Source: an uncultured Collinsella sp.
Lineage (GTDB): Bacteria > Actinomycetota > Coriobacteriia > Coriobacteriales > Coriobacteriaceae
Assembly: GCA_900768265.1 (NCBI GenBank)
Contig: CAAGCF010000005.1
Coordinates: 1 to 64,000, forward strand
DNA length: 64,000 nt
Reading direction: 5' to 3'
The notes below the pieces were generated by a model. That model was not told where the DNA came from. It did not search any database and was given only the letters and a program-made list of their open reading frames with translations. Below are positions 45,567-55,417 of this stretch, in pieces. How positions within the stretch are numbered: the first letter of the stretch is position 1; each line of letters opens with the position of its first letter. Position numbers and translations under genes: made by a program.

Positions 45567-45738
45567 AGCTCCAGATTAAATGTACGACGATTGAGGGCGA
45601 CTCACGGTAAGGTGCTCCTCACCCCATACTCTAAAAAAGTACTTAACACAGCCTTAAAGGCGCCTCGTCTTGCGTTGACAGCGTACAATACGCATGTTTG
45701 ACTATGGAAAAAGTGGAATTTAAGGGAGGGAGCGCGCC

Positions 45739-47907
45739 ATGGAGGTGCTGGTTGTTGGCAATACCGCGTATGTTGACGACGACTTTTGTGCCAAGGCGTT
45801 CCCCGGGGACCATGTTCAGGTTGTAGCTGCAGATGATGCGCAGCGCGAGTCATCGCCCCACGGCTCGTGGAAAGAGTTGCTGCGCCACCTGGACCAGGCT
45901 TATGAGTTCGACCGCGTGGTCTATCTCTCCACTTATCTCACTCCGCATACCGAGACCTTTGGCGACATTGAGTTGCTGCGCTCGGTGTTTCGTGCCTGTA
46001 TGGGCCGCCGTGTGCAGCTGCTGTTTGTGGCGGGGCCTGCAGGTGCGGAGGGTGTTGGCGGCGCGGTGAGCAATGCCGATTCGCTTGATGCCACAGATGC
46101 TGCCGCCCAAACCGGCAAGGGCATTATCGCCCGCGCGGCCAATGACCTCTGTCGCTACTATGCCTCGCAAGATGGCATCCAGGCCAAGATCCTGTGCACG
46201 CCCTATCTTTATACCGCCTCCGCGGCGCTCGACGACCCTTTCTTGGTTCCGCTGTTCGAGGCGTGCTCGACCGGGTCGGTCGTGCTCCAAGGTGCCGTGG
46301 ACGCGCCGTTTCCCCTGTTGTGCGCGGAGGAGCTAGCGGTTCTGGTGCATCGCGTCTTTGACAGTTGGGATGCGACCTTTGAGACGCTCGACGTTGCGGA
46401 TGCTTTCCACCGCACAGCGGGCGACTTGGGCGGTGCGCTCCAGGGCCTGTTTCCCGGGCTGTCCGTTGCGTATGGTGAGTCGACCGGCTATGTGTTGCCC
46501 GCAGGCGATGTCGCTCGCAAACGCTATGGCTGGTTTCAGCGTTACGACCTGCCGCGCGATCTTTCGACCATCCACGCCCGCTGGGCTAACGCACGTACCA
46601 AAAAGGCCAATCCCCTTTGTGCGGCCATCAATCGCATTCAGCTGCGCGCGCTGCCCATTAAATGCCTGGAGACGGGCTTCGCATGGGTGCTGTTCGAGGC
46701 GCTGGAGCATCTGTTCTCCCAATCCGCCCAGCTCAACGTGCTCGACTATCGACTGCTCTATGTGGTCCTGATTGGCACGCTCTACGGGCTCGACTTTGGC
46801 CTGGTCGCCGCGCTGCTGGCGTCGATTGGTCTGGCCGTGAGTTCTTTTGCCCTGTACGGCTATACCTTTCAGGGCTTGTTCTATGAGCCTTCCAACTGGC
46901 TGCCGTTTATTGCGTACTTTGTGGTGGGCGCCGTGTGCGGCTATGTACAGCTGCGCAACAGCGAGGCCGTTAAGGCAGAGCGTGACGAGAACGAGCTTGT
47001 GCGAAACCGTAACACGTTCCTAACGCGGCTCTATCATGACGCGATTGAGGACAAGCGCGCCTACAAGCGACAGATTGTGGGGCGCCACGACAGCTTTGGC
47101 AAAATCTTTGCCGTGACGCAGGAGCTCGACGTACTCAACCCGCGCGATATATACCGCAAGTGTTGTGAGCTGCTGGGCGAGATTCTCGAGAACGATTCGG
47201 TGACGATCTACCATGTTTCGGGCGGGGCATTTGCGCGCCTGGTAGCGGCGAGCCCGGCGATTTCCAACGATGTGCCGCGCTCGCTCTCGCTCGATGACCT
47301 TGCGTCCGTGCTCCAAGGTGCGAACTCCGGTTTGTGGGTGAACCGCGCACTGACGTCGGGGCTTCCGATGTTTGGCTATGCGATCGAGCGCGATGGAGCC
47401 CCATCCGTATTGATCTTTGTGCGTCACGTGGCAGAAAGCCAAATGACCCTGTACTACCAAAACCTGTTCCGCATCCTGTGCGGCCTGGTGGAAAGCGCGC
47501 TGGGACGCGCCTTCGATTATGAGGCCGTGGCGCAGGATAAGCGCTGCGTTGCCGGCACGTGCGTGCTTAACCACGACGCCTTTGGCCAGGAGCTCGCCGC
47601 CGAGCAGGCGCTTGCGGACAATAAGATGGGGAGTTTCTTGCTCTTGCGTGTGGTGCCGGGCATGGAGCCTGTTGGCGAGCTGGTCGGCGCCATTGGGTCG
47701 GCGATTCGCGAGAGTGACGCTGCGGGCCTGGTCGATGGAGACACACTTTACCTGCTCATGCGTCAGGCGACCGAGGCCGACCTGCCCGTTATTTGTGCGC
47801 GCTTGGCCGCCAAGCACATTACGGTGGAACCCGTCGGCAGCGAGGATGTTGTGGCCCTGCTGCAGCGCATCGCGCCCACCGTAAGCGGTGAAGGGGAGGC
47901 CGCTTGA
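45739..47907 (+). CDS. pelD: PelD-like c-di-GMP receptor with N-terminal epimerase-like domain
   Basis: 722 residues from ATG 45739 behind AAGGGAGGGAG. Residues 1-240 look like a degenerate SDR/NDP-sugar epimerase fold (VLVVGNTAYVDDD; no clear GxxGxxG). Four hydrophobic helices fill ~312-405. Residues ~455-590 are a GAF-like domain, and ~600-715 a degenerate GGDEF domain (VDGDT in place of GGDEF). Five residues before it is RESD (657-660), the RxxD site with which PelD binds c-di-GMP. PelD switches on Pel polysaccharide synthesis when c-di-GMP is bound. It heads an eight-gene overlapping operon. A TTGACA at 45675 could be a -35 box. Confidence 0.82.
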   Translation: MEVLVVGNTAYVDDDFCAKAFPGDHVQVVAADDAQRESSPHGSWKELLRHLDQAYEFDRVVYLSTYLTPHTETFGDIELLRSVFRACMGRRVQLLFVAGPAGAEGVGGAVSNADSLDATDAAAQTGKGIIARAANDLCRYYASQDGIQAKILCTPYLYTASAALDDPFLVPLFEACSTGSVVLQGAVDAPFPLLCAEELAVLVHRVFDSWDATFETLDVADAFHRTAGDLGGALQGLFPGLSVAYGESTGYVLPAGDVARKRYGWFQRYDLPRDLSTIHARWANARTKKANPLCAAINRIQLRALPIKCLETGFAWVLFEALEHLFSQSAQLNVLDYRLLYVVLIGTLYGLDFGLVAALLASIGLAVSSFALYGYTFQGLFYEPSNWLPFIAYFVVGAVCGYVQLRNSEAVKAERDENELVRNRNTFLTRLYHDAIEDKRAYKRQIVGRHDSFGKIFAVTQELDVLNPRDIYRKCCELLGEILENDSVTIYHVSGGAFARLVAASPAISNDVPRSLSLDDLASVLQGANSGLWVNRALTSGLPMFGYAIERDGAPSVLIFVRHVAESQMTLYYQNLFRILCGLVESALGRAFDYEAVAQDKRCVAGTCVLNHDAFGQELAAEQALADNKMGSFLLLRVVPGMEPVGELVGAIGSAIRESDAAGLVDGDTLYLLMRQATEADLPVICARLAAKHITVEPVGSEDVVALLQRIAPTVSGEGEAA

Positions 47908-48809
47908 TCTCGCTTGTCGTTGCTACCGCACTGCTATTAATTCATGCGCTGGTGTGTCTGGTGCTGTGGACGCTTATGAAACTGGGCCTGCTGCCGGTGC
48001 GCGGGCACATGCTTGCCGTGATGGCGCTCGTACCGCTGTGGGGCCCGTTGCTCGTGGCGCTACTCTCGGTACGTAGCGCGGTGTTCGGCGCGGACCTCAA
48101 GGACGCCACGCTGGAGACGCTTCGCATTAACGACGACATGCATCGCAGTTTGCTCGTGCAGGGGCGCGAGGGCGATGATGGCGTGGTGCCGCTCGAGGAA
48201 GCGCTGATCGTCAACGACCCGGGCGACCGCCGCCGTCTGATGCTCTCCATGCTTACCGAGGATCCGGATGCGTACCTCGCACAGTTGCAGGCAGCAAAAC
48301 TCAACGACGATGTTGAGGTTGCGCACTATGCCGCGACGGCGGTTGCGCAGATTTCCAAGGAGTCTGACCTTAAGCTCCAGCAGCTTGAACGCGCGTTTAA
48401 GACCGACCCCAGCTTGCATAACCTAGATGCGTATTGTGACTTTTTGGGTACCTATCTGGGCTCGGGTTTGGCCGAGGGCCGCGTGGCGCAGATTCAGCAC
48501 CAGCAGTATGCTCGCTTGCTCGCTCGCCGTTGCGAACGCGAGGATGGGCCGGCACTGCGCATTCGCCATGCCACGGCGCTGGCCGATGCCGGCGAGATTG
48601 ATAAGGCGGAGGACGTCGCCAGTCAGTTGGTGATCGATGTGTCAGACGAGCAGGACGTATGGATGCTCTGCCTGCGCTTGGCTGTGATTCGTCGCGATGG
48701 GCAGGCGGTACAGCGCGTAATCGACGCGATCGACAAGCAGCATGTGTATTTGAATGCCGAAAATCGTGAGAGGCTGGCATTTTGGCGCGAAGGAGAGGAG
48801 GCCCGATGA
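47904..48809 (+). CDS. pelE: PelE-like membrane-anchored helical-repeat protein
   Basis: 301 residues from TTG 47904, which overlaps the pelD stop (TTGA). Two hydrophobic helices (~3-25 and ~35-58) are followed by a helical, TPR-like cytoplasmic part (PSLHNLDAYCDFLGTYLGSG; IRHATALADAGEIDKAEDVA). This matches PelE, which joins PelD, PelF and PelG in the inner membrane complex. The assignment rests on layout and position, since PelE sequences are poorly conserved. Confidence 0.75.
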   Translation: MISLVVATALLLIHALVCLVLWTLMKLGLLPVRGHMLAVMALVPLWGPLLVALLSVRSAVFGADLKDATLETLRINDDMHRSLLVQGREGDDGVVPLEEALIVNDPGDRRRLMLSMLTEDPDAYLAQLQAAKLNDDVEVAHYAATAVAQISKESDLKLQQLERAFKTDPSLHNLDAYCDFLGTYLGSGLAEGRVAQIQHQQYARLLARRCEREDGPALRIRHATALADAGEIDKAEDVASQLVIDVSDEQDVWMLCLRLAVIRRDGQAVQRVIDAIDKQHVYLNAENRERLAFWREGEEAR

Positions 48810-50686
48810 GCGTGGTGCAACATATCCGCGAGCGTGCGGGCCATTTTCGCTGGATGGGGTTGCTCGTGGTGTGGGCAGTCTTTATTGCTATGGCCGCCGT
48901 GCTGTTGATCGAGCGTGCCGGCGTGCAGTACAGCGCCGGGCAGCATAAGCTGGGCATGCTCGCTGCCAACGACGCGGTGCCGGCAAGCTCGGCGATGTTT
49001 GGCCAAAAGCCCACGTGCCTGGTTATTACCGACTCGGAACAAGATGGCGTCGAGGATGTCAAAGAGCAGTTCGACCAGATCTTGCTTGACATGAAGATCG
49101 CCCACCGCGATGTGGATATTGCCACCGATGGTGTTGATGCGATTCCTTCCCTCACATCCTTCGACCGCGTGATTTTACTGATGCCGTCGCTCGACGGGCT
49201 CGGTACGCACCTCTCCGACATCATGAGCTGGGTGAGCGCCGGCGGTTCGCTGATGCTCGCCATGACGCCGGACAATTCGAGCTATCTGCAGGCAATCGGT
49301 CCCAAGCTGGGCATCGATTCTGCCGGCTATGAATATGCGACGGCAGAGAGCATCGTGCCGAGCGAGGACTTTATGATCGGCGGTGGCCAGCGTTATGAGC
49401 TCTCGGATCCCTTCGATTCGTCGCTTTCGGTTTCTCTGCGTGAGACGGCCCACGTGTGGGCTAAAACCGGTGACACGGGTACTCCGCTTATTTGGTCGAG
49501 CGATTGCGGCAGCGGCCGTACCGTGGTGTGCAATATCGGTATCTACAACAAGGTCATGCGTGGTTTCTATGCCGCGGCCGTGAGCCTATTGGGCGATGCC
49601 ACGGCCTATCCGGTCATCAACAGCGCCGTTTTCTATCTTGACGATTTCCCGAGCCCCGTGCCCTCGGGCGACGGTACCTACATCAAGCGCGACTACGGGC
49701 TTTCCATTGCCGACTTTTATGCCAAGGTCTGGTGGCCCGATCTGCAAAAGCTCGCGCAAAAATACGGCATTCGCTATACCGGCGTGATGATCGAAAACTA
49801 CGAGGATGCGGTCAACCAGACCGAGCCCGCGCGCCAGGCCGATACCACGCAGTTCCGCTACTTTGGCGGCATGCTGCTGCAGATGGGCGGAGAGCTGGGC
49901 TTTCACGGCTACAACCATCAGCCGCTGGCACTCTGGGACACCGACTATGGCACGCTGTACGACTACAAGACGTGGAAGAATAAGGAGACGATCGTTGCAT
50001 CGCTCAACGAGCTTATCGCCTTTCAGGACGAGGTGCTGCCCAACGCGCACGGCTCGGTCTACGTGCCGCCGTCGAATATCCTTTCGGCCCGCGCGCGCAA
50101 GCTTATCGGCACTGACATGCCGCGCATTAAGACCATTGCCAGTACGTATTTTGAGGACGGCACCGACCTGCCGTACGTGCAGGAGTTTGGCGTGGCGAGC
50201 GATGGCATCGTGGAGCAGCCGCGTATTGTCTCGGGCGGCATGGTCGACGATTCCTACATGCGCCTGGCTGCCGTGTCCGAGCTCAATATGCATTATGTAA
50301 GCACGCACTTTATGCATCCTGACGATCTGCTCGATCCCGACCGCGGCGCCAAGGAAGGCTGGGAGGTCTACAAGGGCGGCCTGACCGATTACCTGGACTG
50401 GCTGACCAAGTCCGCTCCCGATCTGCGCCACCAGACGGGTTCGGAATGCTCGGGTGCCATCCAGCGTTTTTCGTCCGTGACGGTGAGCGTGGATACCAGT
50501 GCGGATGCCTGGACGCTCAACCTGGGCAATTTTCACGATGAGGCGTGGCTCATGTTTCGCGCCAACAACGGCGAGCCGGGCGCAGTCACGGGTGGCGAGA
50601 TTACGCATCTGACGGGCGACCTATACCTGGTCAAGGCCACGGACAAGACGGTGACCATTGCGCGCAAGGAGGGTGGCGACAAATGA
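48806..50686 (+). CDS. DUF2194 / polysaccharide deacetylase-like membrane protein in the PelA position
   Basis: 626 residues from ATG 48806, overlapping the pelE stop as ATGA, with GGAGAGGAGG before it. One N-terminal membrane helix (~15-40) places the rest outside. Residues ~50-200 look like a flavodoxin- or GATase-like fold (LVITDSEQDGVEDV). Residues ~270-520 carry deacetylase-type metal residues: FYLDDFPSP (Asp pair) and GFHGYNHQ (His-x3-His). This is the layout of DUF2194 proteins in Gram-positive pel clusters, where they take the place of PelA. It probably removes acetyl groups from the exported glycan, making it cationic. No hydrolase domain is evident. Confidence 0.75.
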   Translation: MSVVQHIRERAGHFRWMGLLVVWAVFIAMAAVLLIERAGVQYSAGQHKLGMLAANDAVPASSAMFGQKPTCLVITDSEQDGVEDVKEQFDQILLDMKIAHRDVDIATDGVDAIPSLTSFDRVILLMPSLDGLGTHLSDIMSWVSAGGSLMLAMTPDNSSYLQAIGPKLGIDSAGYEYATAESIVPSEDFMIGGGQRYELSDPFDSSLSVSLRETAHVWAKTGDTGTPLIWSSDCGSGRTVVCNIGIYNKVMRGFYAAAVSLLGDATAYPVINSAVFYLDDFPSPVPSGDGTYIKRDYGLSIADFYAKVWWPDLQKLAQKYGIRYTGVMIENYEDAVNQTEPARQADTTQFRYFGGMLLQMGGELGFHGYNHQPLALWDTDYGTLYDYKTWKNKETIVASLNELIAFQDEVLPNAHGSVYVPPSNILSARARKLIGTDMPRIKTIASTYFEDGTDLPYVQEFGVASDGIVEQPRIVSGGMVDDSYMRLAAVSELNMHYVSTHFMHPDDLLDPDRGAKEGWEVYKGGLTDYLDWLTKSAPDLRHQTGSECSGAIQRFSSVTVSVDTSADAWTLNLGNFHDEAWLMFRANNGEPGAVTGGEITHLTGDLYLVKATDKTVTIARKEGGDK

Positions 50687-52110
50687 GAATCTGCTTGGTA
50701 CTCGAGGGCTGCTACCCCTATGTGCACGGCGGCGTGTCCACCTGGATGCACGGCTACATCACGGCCATGCCCGAGCACGAGTTTGTGCTGTGGGTGATTG
50801 GCGCTCACGCCGAAGACCGCGGCAAGTTTGTCTACGAACTGCCCGGCAACGTCGTCGAGGTGCACGAGGTATTCCTGGACGATGCCCTGCGTCTTTCGGG
50901 CGAGCAGGAGGAAGTCGACTTTGACGACCGCGAGCGCGAGGCCCTGCGCCGTCTGGTGTCGCTCTCCAATCCGGACTGGGACGTGTTGTTCGATATTTTC
51001 CAGCGCCGCCACGTGCATCCGCTCTCATTTTTGCAGAGCCGCACGTTTATGGATATCTTCCGCGACGTGTGCCTGGCCGAGTACCCGTATACGCCTTTCG
51101 CCGACGCCTTCCACACCATGCGCTCCATGTTGCTGCCCGTGCTCTATCTGCTGGGCAGCGAGGTGCCGGTGGCCGATGTATACCACGCCATCTCGACCGG
51201 CTATGGCGGTCTGCTTGCGAGTCTTGGCTCGAGCGTGCATAACGCGCCGGCATTGCTGACCGAGCACGGCATCTACACGCGCGAGCGCGAGGAGGAGATC
51301 ATTCGCGCCGACTGGGTGGTGCCCTCGTTTAAGGACCGCTGGATCCGCTTTTTCTACCTGCTTTCGGAGGAAATCTATCGTCGCGCCTTCCGCGTGACCA
51401 GTTTGTTCCATAACGCCCGCAAGACGCAGATTGACATGGGCTGCGATGCAGATAAATGTCTGGTTATCCCCAACGGCATCCAGTTCGATCGCTTTAAGGA
51501 CATTCCTTTAAAGCCCGATGACGGCTGGGTGGACATTGGCGCGGTGGTGCGCCTGGCGCCCATCAAGGACGTTAAGACCATGATCTATGCCTTCTTTGAG
51601 CTGCACGAGCGCCTGCCCAAGGTGCGCCTGCACATTATGGGCGGCGTGGACGACGAGGAATATGGCGCTGAGTGCCATGCGCTGGTGGAGACATTGGGCG
51701 TGCGTGACTTGATCTTTACCGGTCGCGTCAATGTGGTCGAGTACATGGAAAAGCTCGACTTTACCATTTTGACGAGTATCTCGGAGGGCCAGCCGTTGAG
51801 CGTGCTGGAATCGCTGGGCGCGCGTCGCCCCTGCGTGACGACCGAGGTCGGCTGCTGCCGTGAGCTGCTCGAGGGCGCCCCCGGCGACGACTTTGGCGTG
51901 GCTGGATTCGTGAGCCCGCCCATGTATCGCAAGGGTCTGGCCGATGCCATGGAGCGCATGTGCGCGAGCCGTGCCCGCCGCCTGGAAATGGGGGAGCGCG
52001 GTCAGCGTCGCGTGGCGACCTACTACCTACACGAGCAGATGCTCGCCAACTATCGCGCGCTGTACGATGAGACGGCTCGTGCGTTTGACCTGTCCAGAGA
52101 GGGGGTGTAG
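50683..52110 (+). CDS. pelF: PelF-type GT4 glycosyltransferase
   Basis: 475 residues from ATG 50683, overlapping the previous stop (ATGA). It starts ICLVLEGCYPYVHGGVSTW, the conserved PelF N-terminus. It also has LTEHGIYTREREEEI, VIPNGIQFDRF, VVRLAPIKDVKTMI and ILTSISEGQPLSVLESL, with the EX7E-like pair of GT4 enzymes. PelF polymerises UDP-GlcNAc/GalNAc in the cytoplasm for export by PelG. The strong family match anchors the naming of the whole operon. Confidence 0.95.
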   Translation: MRICLVLEGCYPYVHGGVSTWMHGYITAMPEHEFVLWVIGAHAEDRGKFVYELPGNVVEVHEVFLDDALRLSGEQEEVDFDDREREALRRLVSLSNPDWDVLFDIFQRRHVHPLSFLQSRTFMDIFRDVCLAEYPYTPFADAFHTMRSMLLPVLYLLGSEVPVADVYHAISTGYGGLLASLGSSVHNAPALLTEHGIYTREREEEIIRADWVVPSFKDRWIRFFYLLSEEIYRRAFRVTSLFHNARKTQIDMGCDADKCLVIPNGIQFDRFKDIPLKPDDGWVDIGAVVRLAPIKDVKTMIYAFFELHERLPKVRLHIMGGVDDEEYGAECHALVETLGVRDLIFTGRVNVVEYMEKLDFTILTSISEGQPLSVLESLGARRPCVTTEVGCCRELLEGAPGDDFGVAGFVSPPMYRKGLADAMERMCASRARRLEMGERGQRRVATYYLHEQMLANYRALYDETARAFDLSREGV

Positions 52111-52113
52111 CCG

Positions 52114-53658
52114 GTGGCCGGAATCGGTTTTGAGCTCAAACGCCTGTTTAAGCGCAAGGGCCTGTTTGCCACGATGCGCGCCTACGGCTACGCCGGCATT
52201 GTGTGTACGGGCCCCATGCTGCTGGGCGTGCTGCTGCAGGTGGGCATCTTGGTGCTGTGCGGCCTGTGGGGTGTGGGCCGTGCCAACCAGGACTTGCTGG
52301 TGTGCATGGTGACCTATACGCTGCTGGCGTCGCTCACACTTACGAGCTTTTTCTCCATGCCTGTCACGCGCTTTTTGGCCGACATGCTGTTTGCCGAGCG
52401 CGAAGAAGAGGTCTTGCCTTCGTTTTGGGGCTCCAACGCCATCATACTCGTTGCGGGCACGGTGCTCTACGGCGTCTTTTTGCTGTTCTCGGGCGCCACG
52501 CTGTTGCAGGGGCTGCTGTGCCTGTGGCTGTTCAACATTATGATCGTCAACTGGAACGGCATGAGCTATCTCACGGCCATCAAGGATTACCGCGGCATCC
52601 TGTGCAGCTTTGCTGCGGCCATTGGCGTGGCGTGCTTGTGCGCCCTAGTGGCGCTGGCGCTGGGGCTGCCGCCCGTCGAGGGCCTGCTGGCCTCGATCGC
52701 TCTGGGCTACGGTGTGATGCTCGCCTGGGATGTGGTGCTGCTGTACCGGTATTTTCCTCAGAGCGATCGCAGCCCCTGGCTCTTTTTGCGCTGGCTCGAC
52801 CAATTTATGCCGCTGGCGCTCACGGGCCTGTTGACCAATTTGGGACTCTTTGCGCACCTGGTGATTATTTGGGCAGGGCCCATTGGCGTGCAGGTCAAAG
52901 GCCTGTTTTACGGCGCGCCCTATCATGATGTGCCGGCGTTGCTTGCGTTTTTGACCATCCTGGTCACGACCGTCAACTTTGTGGTGTCGGTCGAGGTGAA
53001 TTTCTATCCGCGCTACCGCGACTACTACAGCCTGTTTAATGACGGCGGCGTGGTGGGCGATATCGTGGTGGCCGAGGAGGAAATGCTCGCCACGCTCAAC
53101 AGGGAGCTGCGGTTTTGCGCGCTCAAGCAGCTGTTTGTGACGGCAGCAGTCATCTCGCTCGAGACCACGGTGCTCTCGGCCCTGCCACTGGGCTTCAACA
53201 ACCTGATGCACGGGTATTTTCGCACGCTTTGCGTGGGCTATGGCCTGTATGCCGTGGGCAATACGATTCTGCTGATCTTGCTGTACTTTACCGACTACAT
53301 GGGCGCCGTGCTTGCCTCCGGGCTGTTCGCGGGCGTGGCGGGGCTGGCGACCGTCGTCTCGCTGTTCTTTCCGCAGCAGTTTTATGGCTTTGGCTTTTTG
53401 CTCGGCGCGGCGGTGTTTTTTGTTGTGGCGCTCATGCGGCTCGATACCTATACCGCCAACTTGCCGTATCGTATCCTGAGTCAGCAGCCCATTGTGGCGA
53501 CCGACAAGACGGGTCGCTTTACGGAGTTGGGCTGCTTGCTCGACCGTGCCGAACAGCGCTACGAGGAGCTGCGTTTAGAGGGCGAGCCACATGGTGCGTT
53601 TGAGCGCATGGTGGTTCGCGTGTATCGCAATCGTTGGGGAGGTCCTGATGACCGATAG
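52114..53658 (+). CDS. pelG: PelG polysaccharide transporter
   Basis: 514 residues from GTG 52114, 3 bp after pelF. The start GIGFELKRLFKRKGLFATMRAYGYAG is the hallmark of PelG, followed by about 12 membrane helices (MOP superfamily). The loop NFYPRYRDYYSLFNDGG is also typical. It moves the growing polymer across the membrane with PelD/E/F. It overlaps the CotH gene start by 11 bp. Confidence 0.93.
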   Translation: MAGIGFELKRLFKRKGLFATMRAYGYAGIVCTGPMLLGVLLQVGILVLCGLWGVGRANQDLLVCMVTYTLLASLTLTSFFSMPVTRFLADMLFAEREEEVLPSFWGSNAIILVAGTVLYGVFLLFSGATLLQGLLCLWLFNIMIVNWNGMSYLTAIKDYRGILCSFAAAIGVACLCALVALALGLPPVEGLLASIALGYGVMLAWDVVLLYRYFPQSDRSPWLFLRWLDQFMPLALTGLLTNLGLFAHLVIIWAGPIGVQVKGLFYGAPYHDVPALLAFLTILVTTVNFVVSVEVNFYPRYRDYYSLFNDGGVVGDIVVAEEEMLATLNRELRFCALKQLFVTAAVISLETTVLSALPLGFNNLMHGYFRTLCVGYGLYAVGNTILLILLYFTDYMGAVLASGLFAGVAGLATVVSLFFPQQFYGFGFLLGAAVFFVVALMRLDTYTANLPYRILSQQPIVATDKTGRFTELGCLLDRAEQRYEELRLEGEPHGAFERMVVRVYRNRWGGPDDR

Positions 53659-55417
53659 GATGATATCGCGTCGCCGCTTGATTGAGGCGGCTGCCGGCAC
53701 ACTGCTGCTTTCGGGCTGCTCTTCGCAGGACGAATCCTCGACAAAAAAGACCAAGAAGCAGGACAAGATTAAAAAGGCCGATGCGTCTAGCGAGATCAAG
53801 CATCTTCGCGACAAGGACGAGCTGTACGAGGTTTACGACGACTCGGGCATCGTATGCATGTACCTGACGGTCTCTCGCGGCAACAGCTCTGAGAATACTG
53901 ATCATAGCTGGGCCGAGATCAATACCTACTCGGTGTATGACTATGCCGACATGGGCGTGACGCGCTATCAGGTTATGGGCCTGCTGCAGCCTGGCGATGA
54001 TAAGGGTCCCGTTGCTGGCGAGGTGGGCTATGGCGAGAAGGCGCCCAACGCCACGGTGCAGGTGCGCGGTCAGACGTCGAGTACCTATACACAAAAGAAC
54101 TATAAGGTGGAGCTCAAAAAGGGCAAGGGCACGTGGCGCCAGCAACGTGCGATTGCGCTTAACAAGCACATGGGCGAGGGCATGCGCTTTCGTAACAAGA
54201 TGGCCTACGATCTGATTCGTGGCATTCCCCAGATGATGGGCCTGCGCACGCAGTTTGTGCACTTATGGGTGTGCGACCAGACCGAAAAAAATAACGACAC
54301 CTTTGAGGACTACGGGCTGTTTACGCAGGTCGAGCAGCTCAACAAGACGGCGCTCAAGGCCCACGGTCTGGATAAGAGCGGGCATCTGTATAAGGTGAAC
54401 AGCTTCGATTTCCATCGCTTCGAAGACACCATCAAGCTGGCGGATGACCCCGACTATAACCAGGCGGCGTTTGAGGGCATGCTCGAGATTAAGGGCGACT
54501 CGGACCATACCAAGTTAATCGAGATGCTCGATGCGCTCAACGACGATACGCAAAAGATCGATGATGTGCTCGACACCTACTTCGATACCGAGAACCTGGT
54601 CTATTGGATGGCGTTTCAGATTTTGACGGGCAATTGCGATACGCAGAACCGTAACTGCTATCTGTACAGCCCGCTCAACTCCAAGGTCTGGTACATTCTG
54701 GATTGGGATAACGACGGCATGCTGCGCAAGCTTGAGCTGAGCCTGAAGGGGTTCTCGGATTATGCGAGCTGGGAGCGCGGCGTAAGTAACTACTGGGGCA
54801 ACGTGCTGTTCAACCGCGCGTTGCGCAGCAAGTCGTACCGCAGCGAGCTCGACGCTGCCGTCAAGGACCTGCGCTCGTATTTGACCGAGGAACGATTGAG
54901 CAAGATGATCGAGCATTATCGCGAGGTGACGGAGCCGCTCGTCTTTGCTTCGCCCGATATCGACAATCTGCCTGTCACCAAGGACCAATACGAGCAAATC
55001 GCCGCGGCGATCCCCTCCGAGATCGAAGAGAATTACAAGAGCTATCGCGAGAGCTATAAGAAGCCCATGCCGTTCTACATAGGCGTGCCGCAGATCGACA
55101 ACGGTAAGCTGCGCGTTAACTGGGACGCCGCATACGACTTTGAGGCGCGCGACATTCGCTATACCGTGGAGCTTGCGCGCGACTATGCCATAAGCGACGT
55201 GGTCTTTAAGGCCGAGGATGTGCTGCTGCCCGAGGTAACGTGCGATGCGCCCGATGCTGGCCAGTATTTTGTGCGCGTGCGTGCCACCAACTCCGAAGGC
55301 TATACGCAGGATGCGTTTGACTACTATGTGACCGACGACGGCAAACAGTACGGCATGAAGTGCTTCTACGTGCAAGATGGCGGCAGGGTCGTGGAGGACA
55401 CGTATGCTGAGGGCTAG
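53648..55417 (+). CDS. CotH-like kinase lipoprotein
   Basis: 589 residues from ATG 53648 (GGGAGGTCCTG before), inside the end of pelG. The N-terminus has an arginine-rich start and the lipobox LLLSGC, so it is a lipoprotein on the outer face. CotH features are VRGQTSSTYTQKNYKVEL, ALNKHMGEG, MAFQILTGNCDTQNRN and the metal-binding WDNDG. CotH kinases phosphorylate proteins or perhaps other targets at the surface. A C-terminal fibronectin-like part (~480-580) follows. In this operon it may phosphorylate a surface component tied to the Pel glycan; the substrate is unknown. Confidence 0.88.
   Translation: MTDRMISRRRLIEAAAGTLLLSGCSSQDESSTKKTKKQDKIKKADASSEIKHLRDKDELYEVYDDSGIVCMYLTVSRGNSSENTDHSWAEINTYSVYDYADMGVTRYQVMGLLQPGDDKGPVAGEVGYGEKAPNATVQVRGQTSSTYTQKNYKVELKKGKGTWRQQRAIALNKHMGEGMRFRNKMAYDLIRGIPQMMGLRTQFVHLWVCDQTEKNNDTFEDYGLFTQVEQLNKTALKAHGLDKSGHLYKVNSFDFHRFEDTIKLADDPDYNQAAFEGMLEIKGDSDHTKLIEMLDALNDDTQKIDDVLDTYFDTENLVYWMAFQILTGNCDTQNRNCYLYSPLNSKVWYILDWDNDGMLRKLELSLKGFSDYASWERGVSNYWGNVLFNRALRSKSYRSELDAAVKDLRSYLTEERLSKMIEHYREVTEPLVFASPDIDNLPVTKDQYEQIAAAIPSEIEENYKSYRESYKKPMPFYIGVPQIDNGKLRVNWDAAYDFEARDIRYTVELARDYAISDVVFKAEDVLLPEVTCDAPDAGQYFVRVRATNSEGYTQDAFDYYVTDDGKQYGMKCFYVQDGGRVVEDTYAEG

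Noticed and set aside
45675..45705. Full promoter for the pel operon
   Set aside because: TTGACA at 45675 is good, but no convincing -10 box lies 16-18 bases downstream, so it is only mentioned in the pelD entry.
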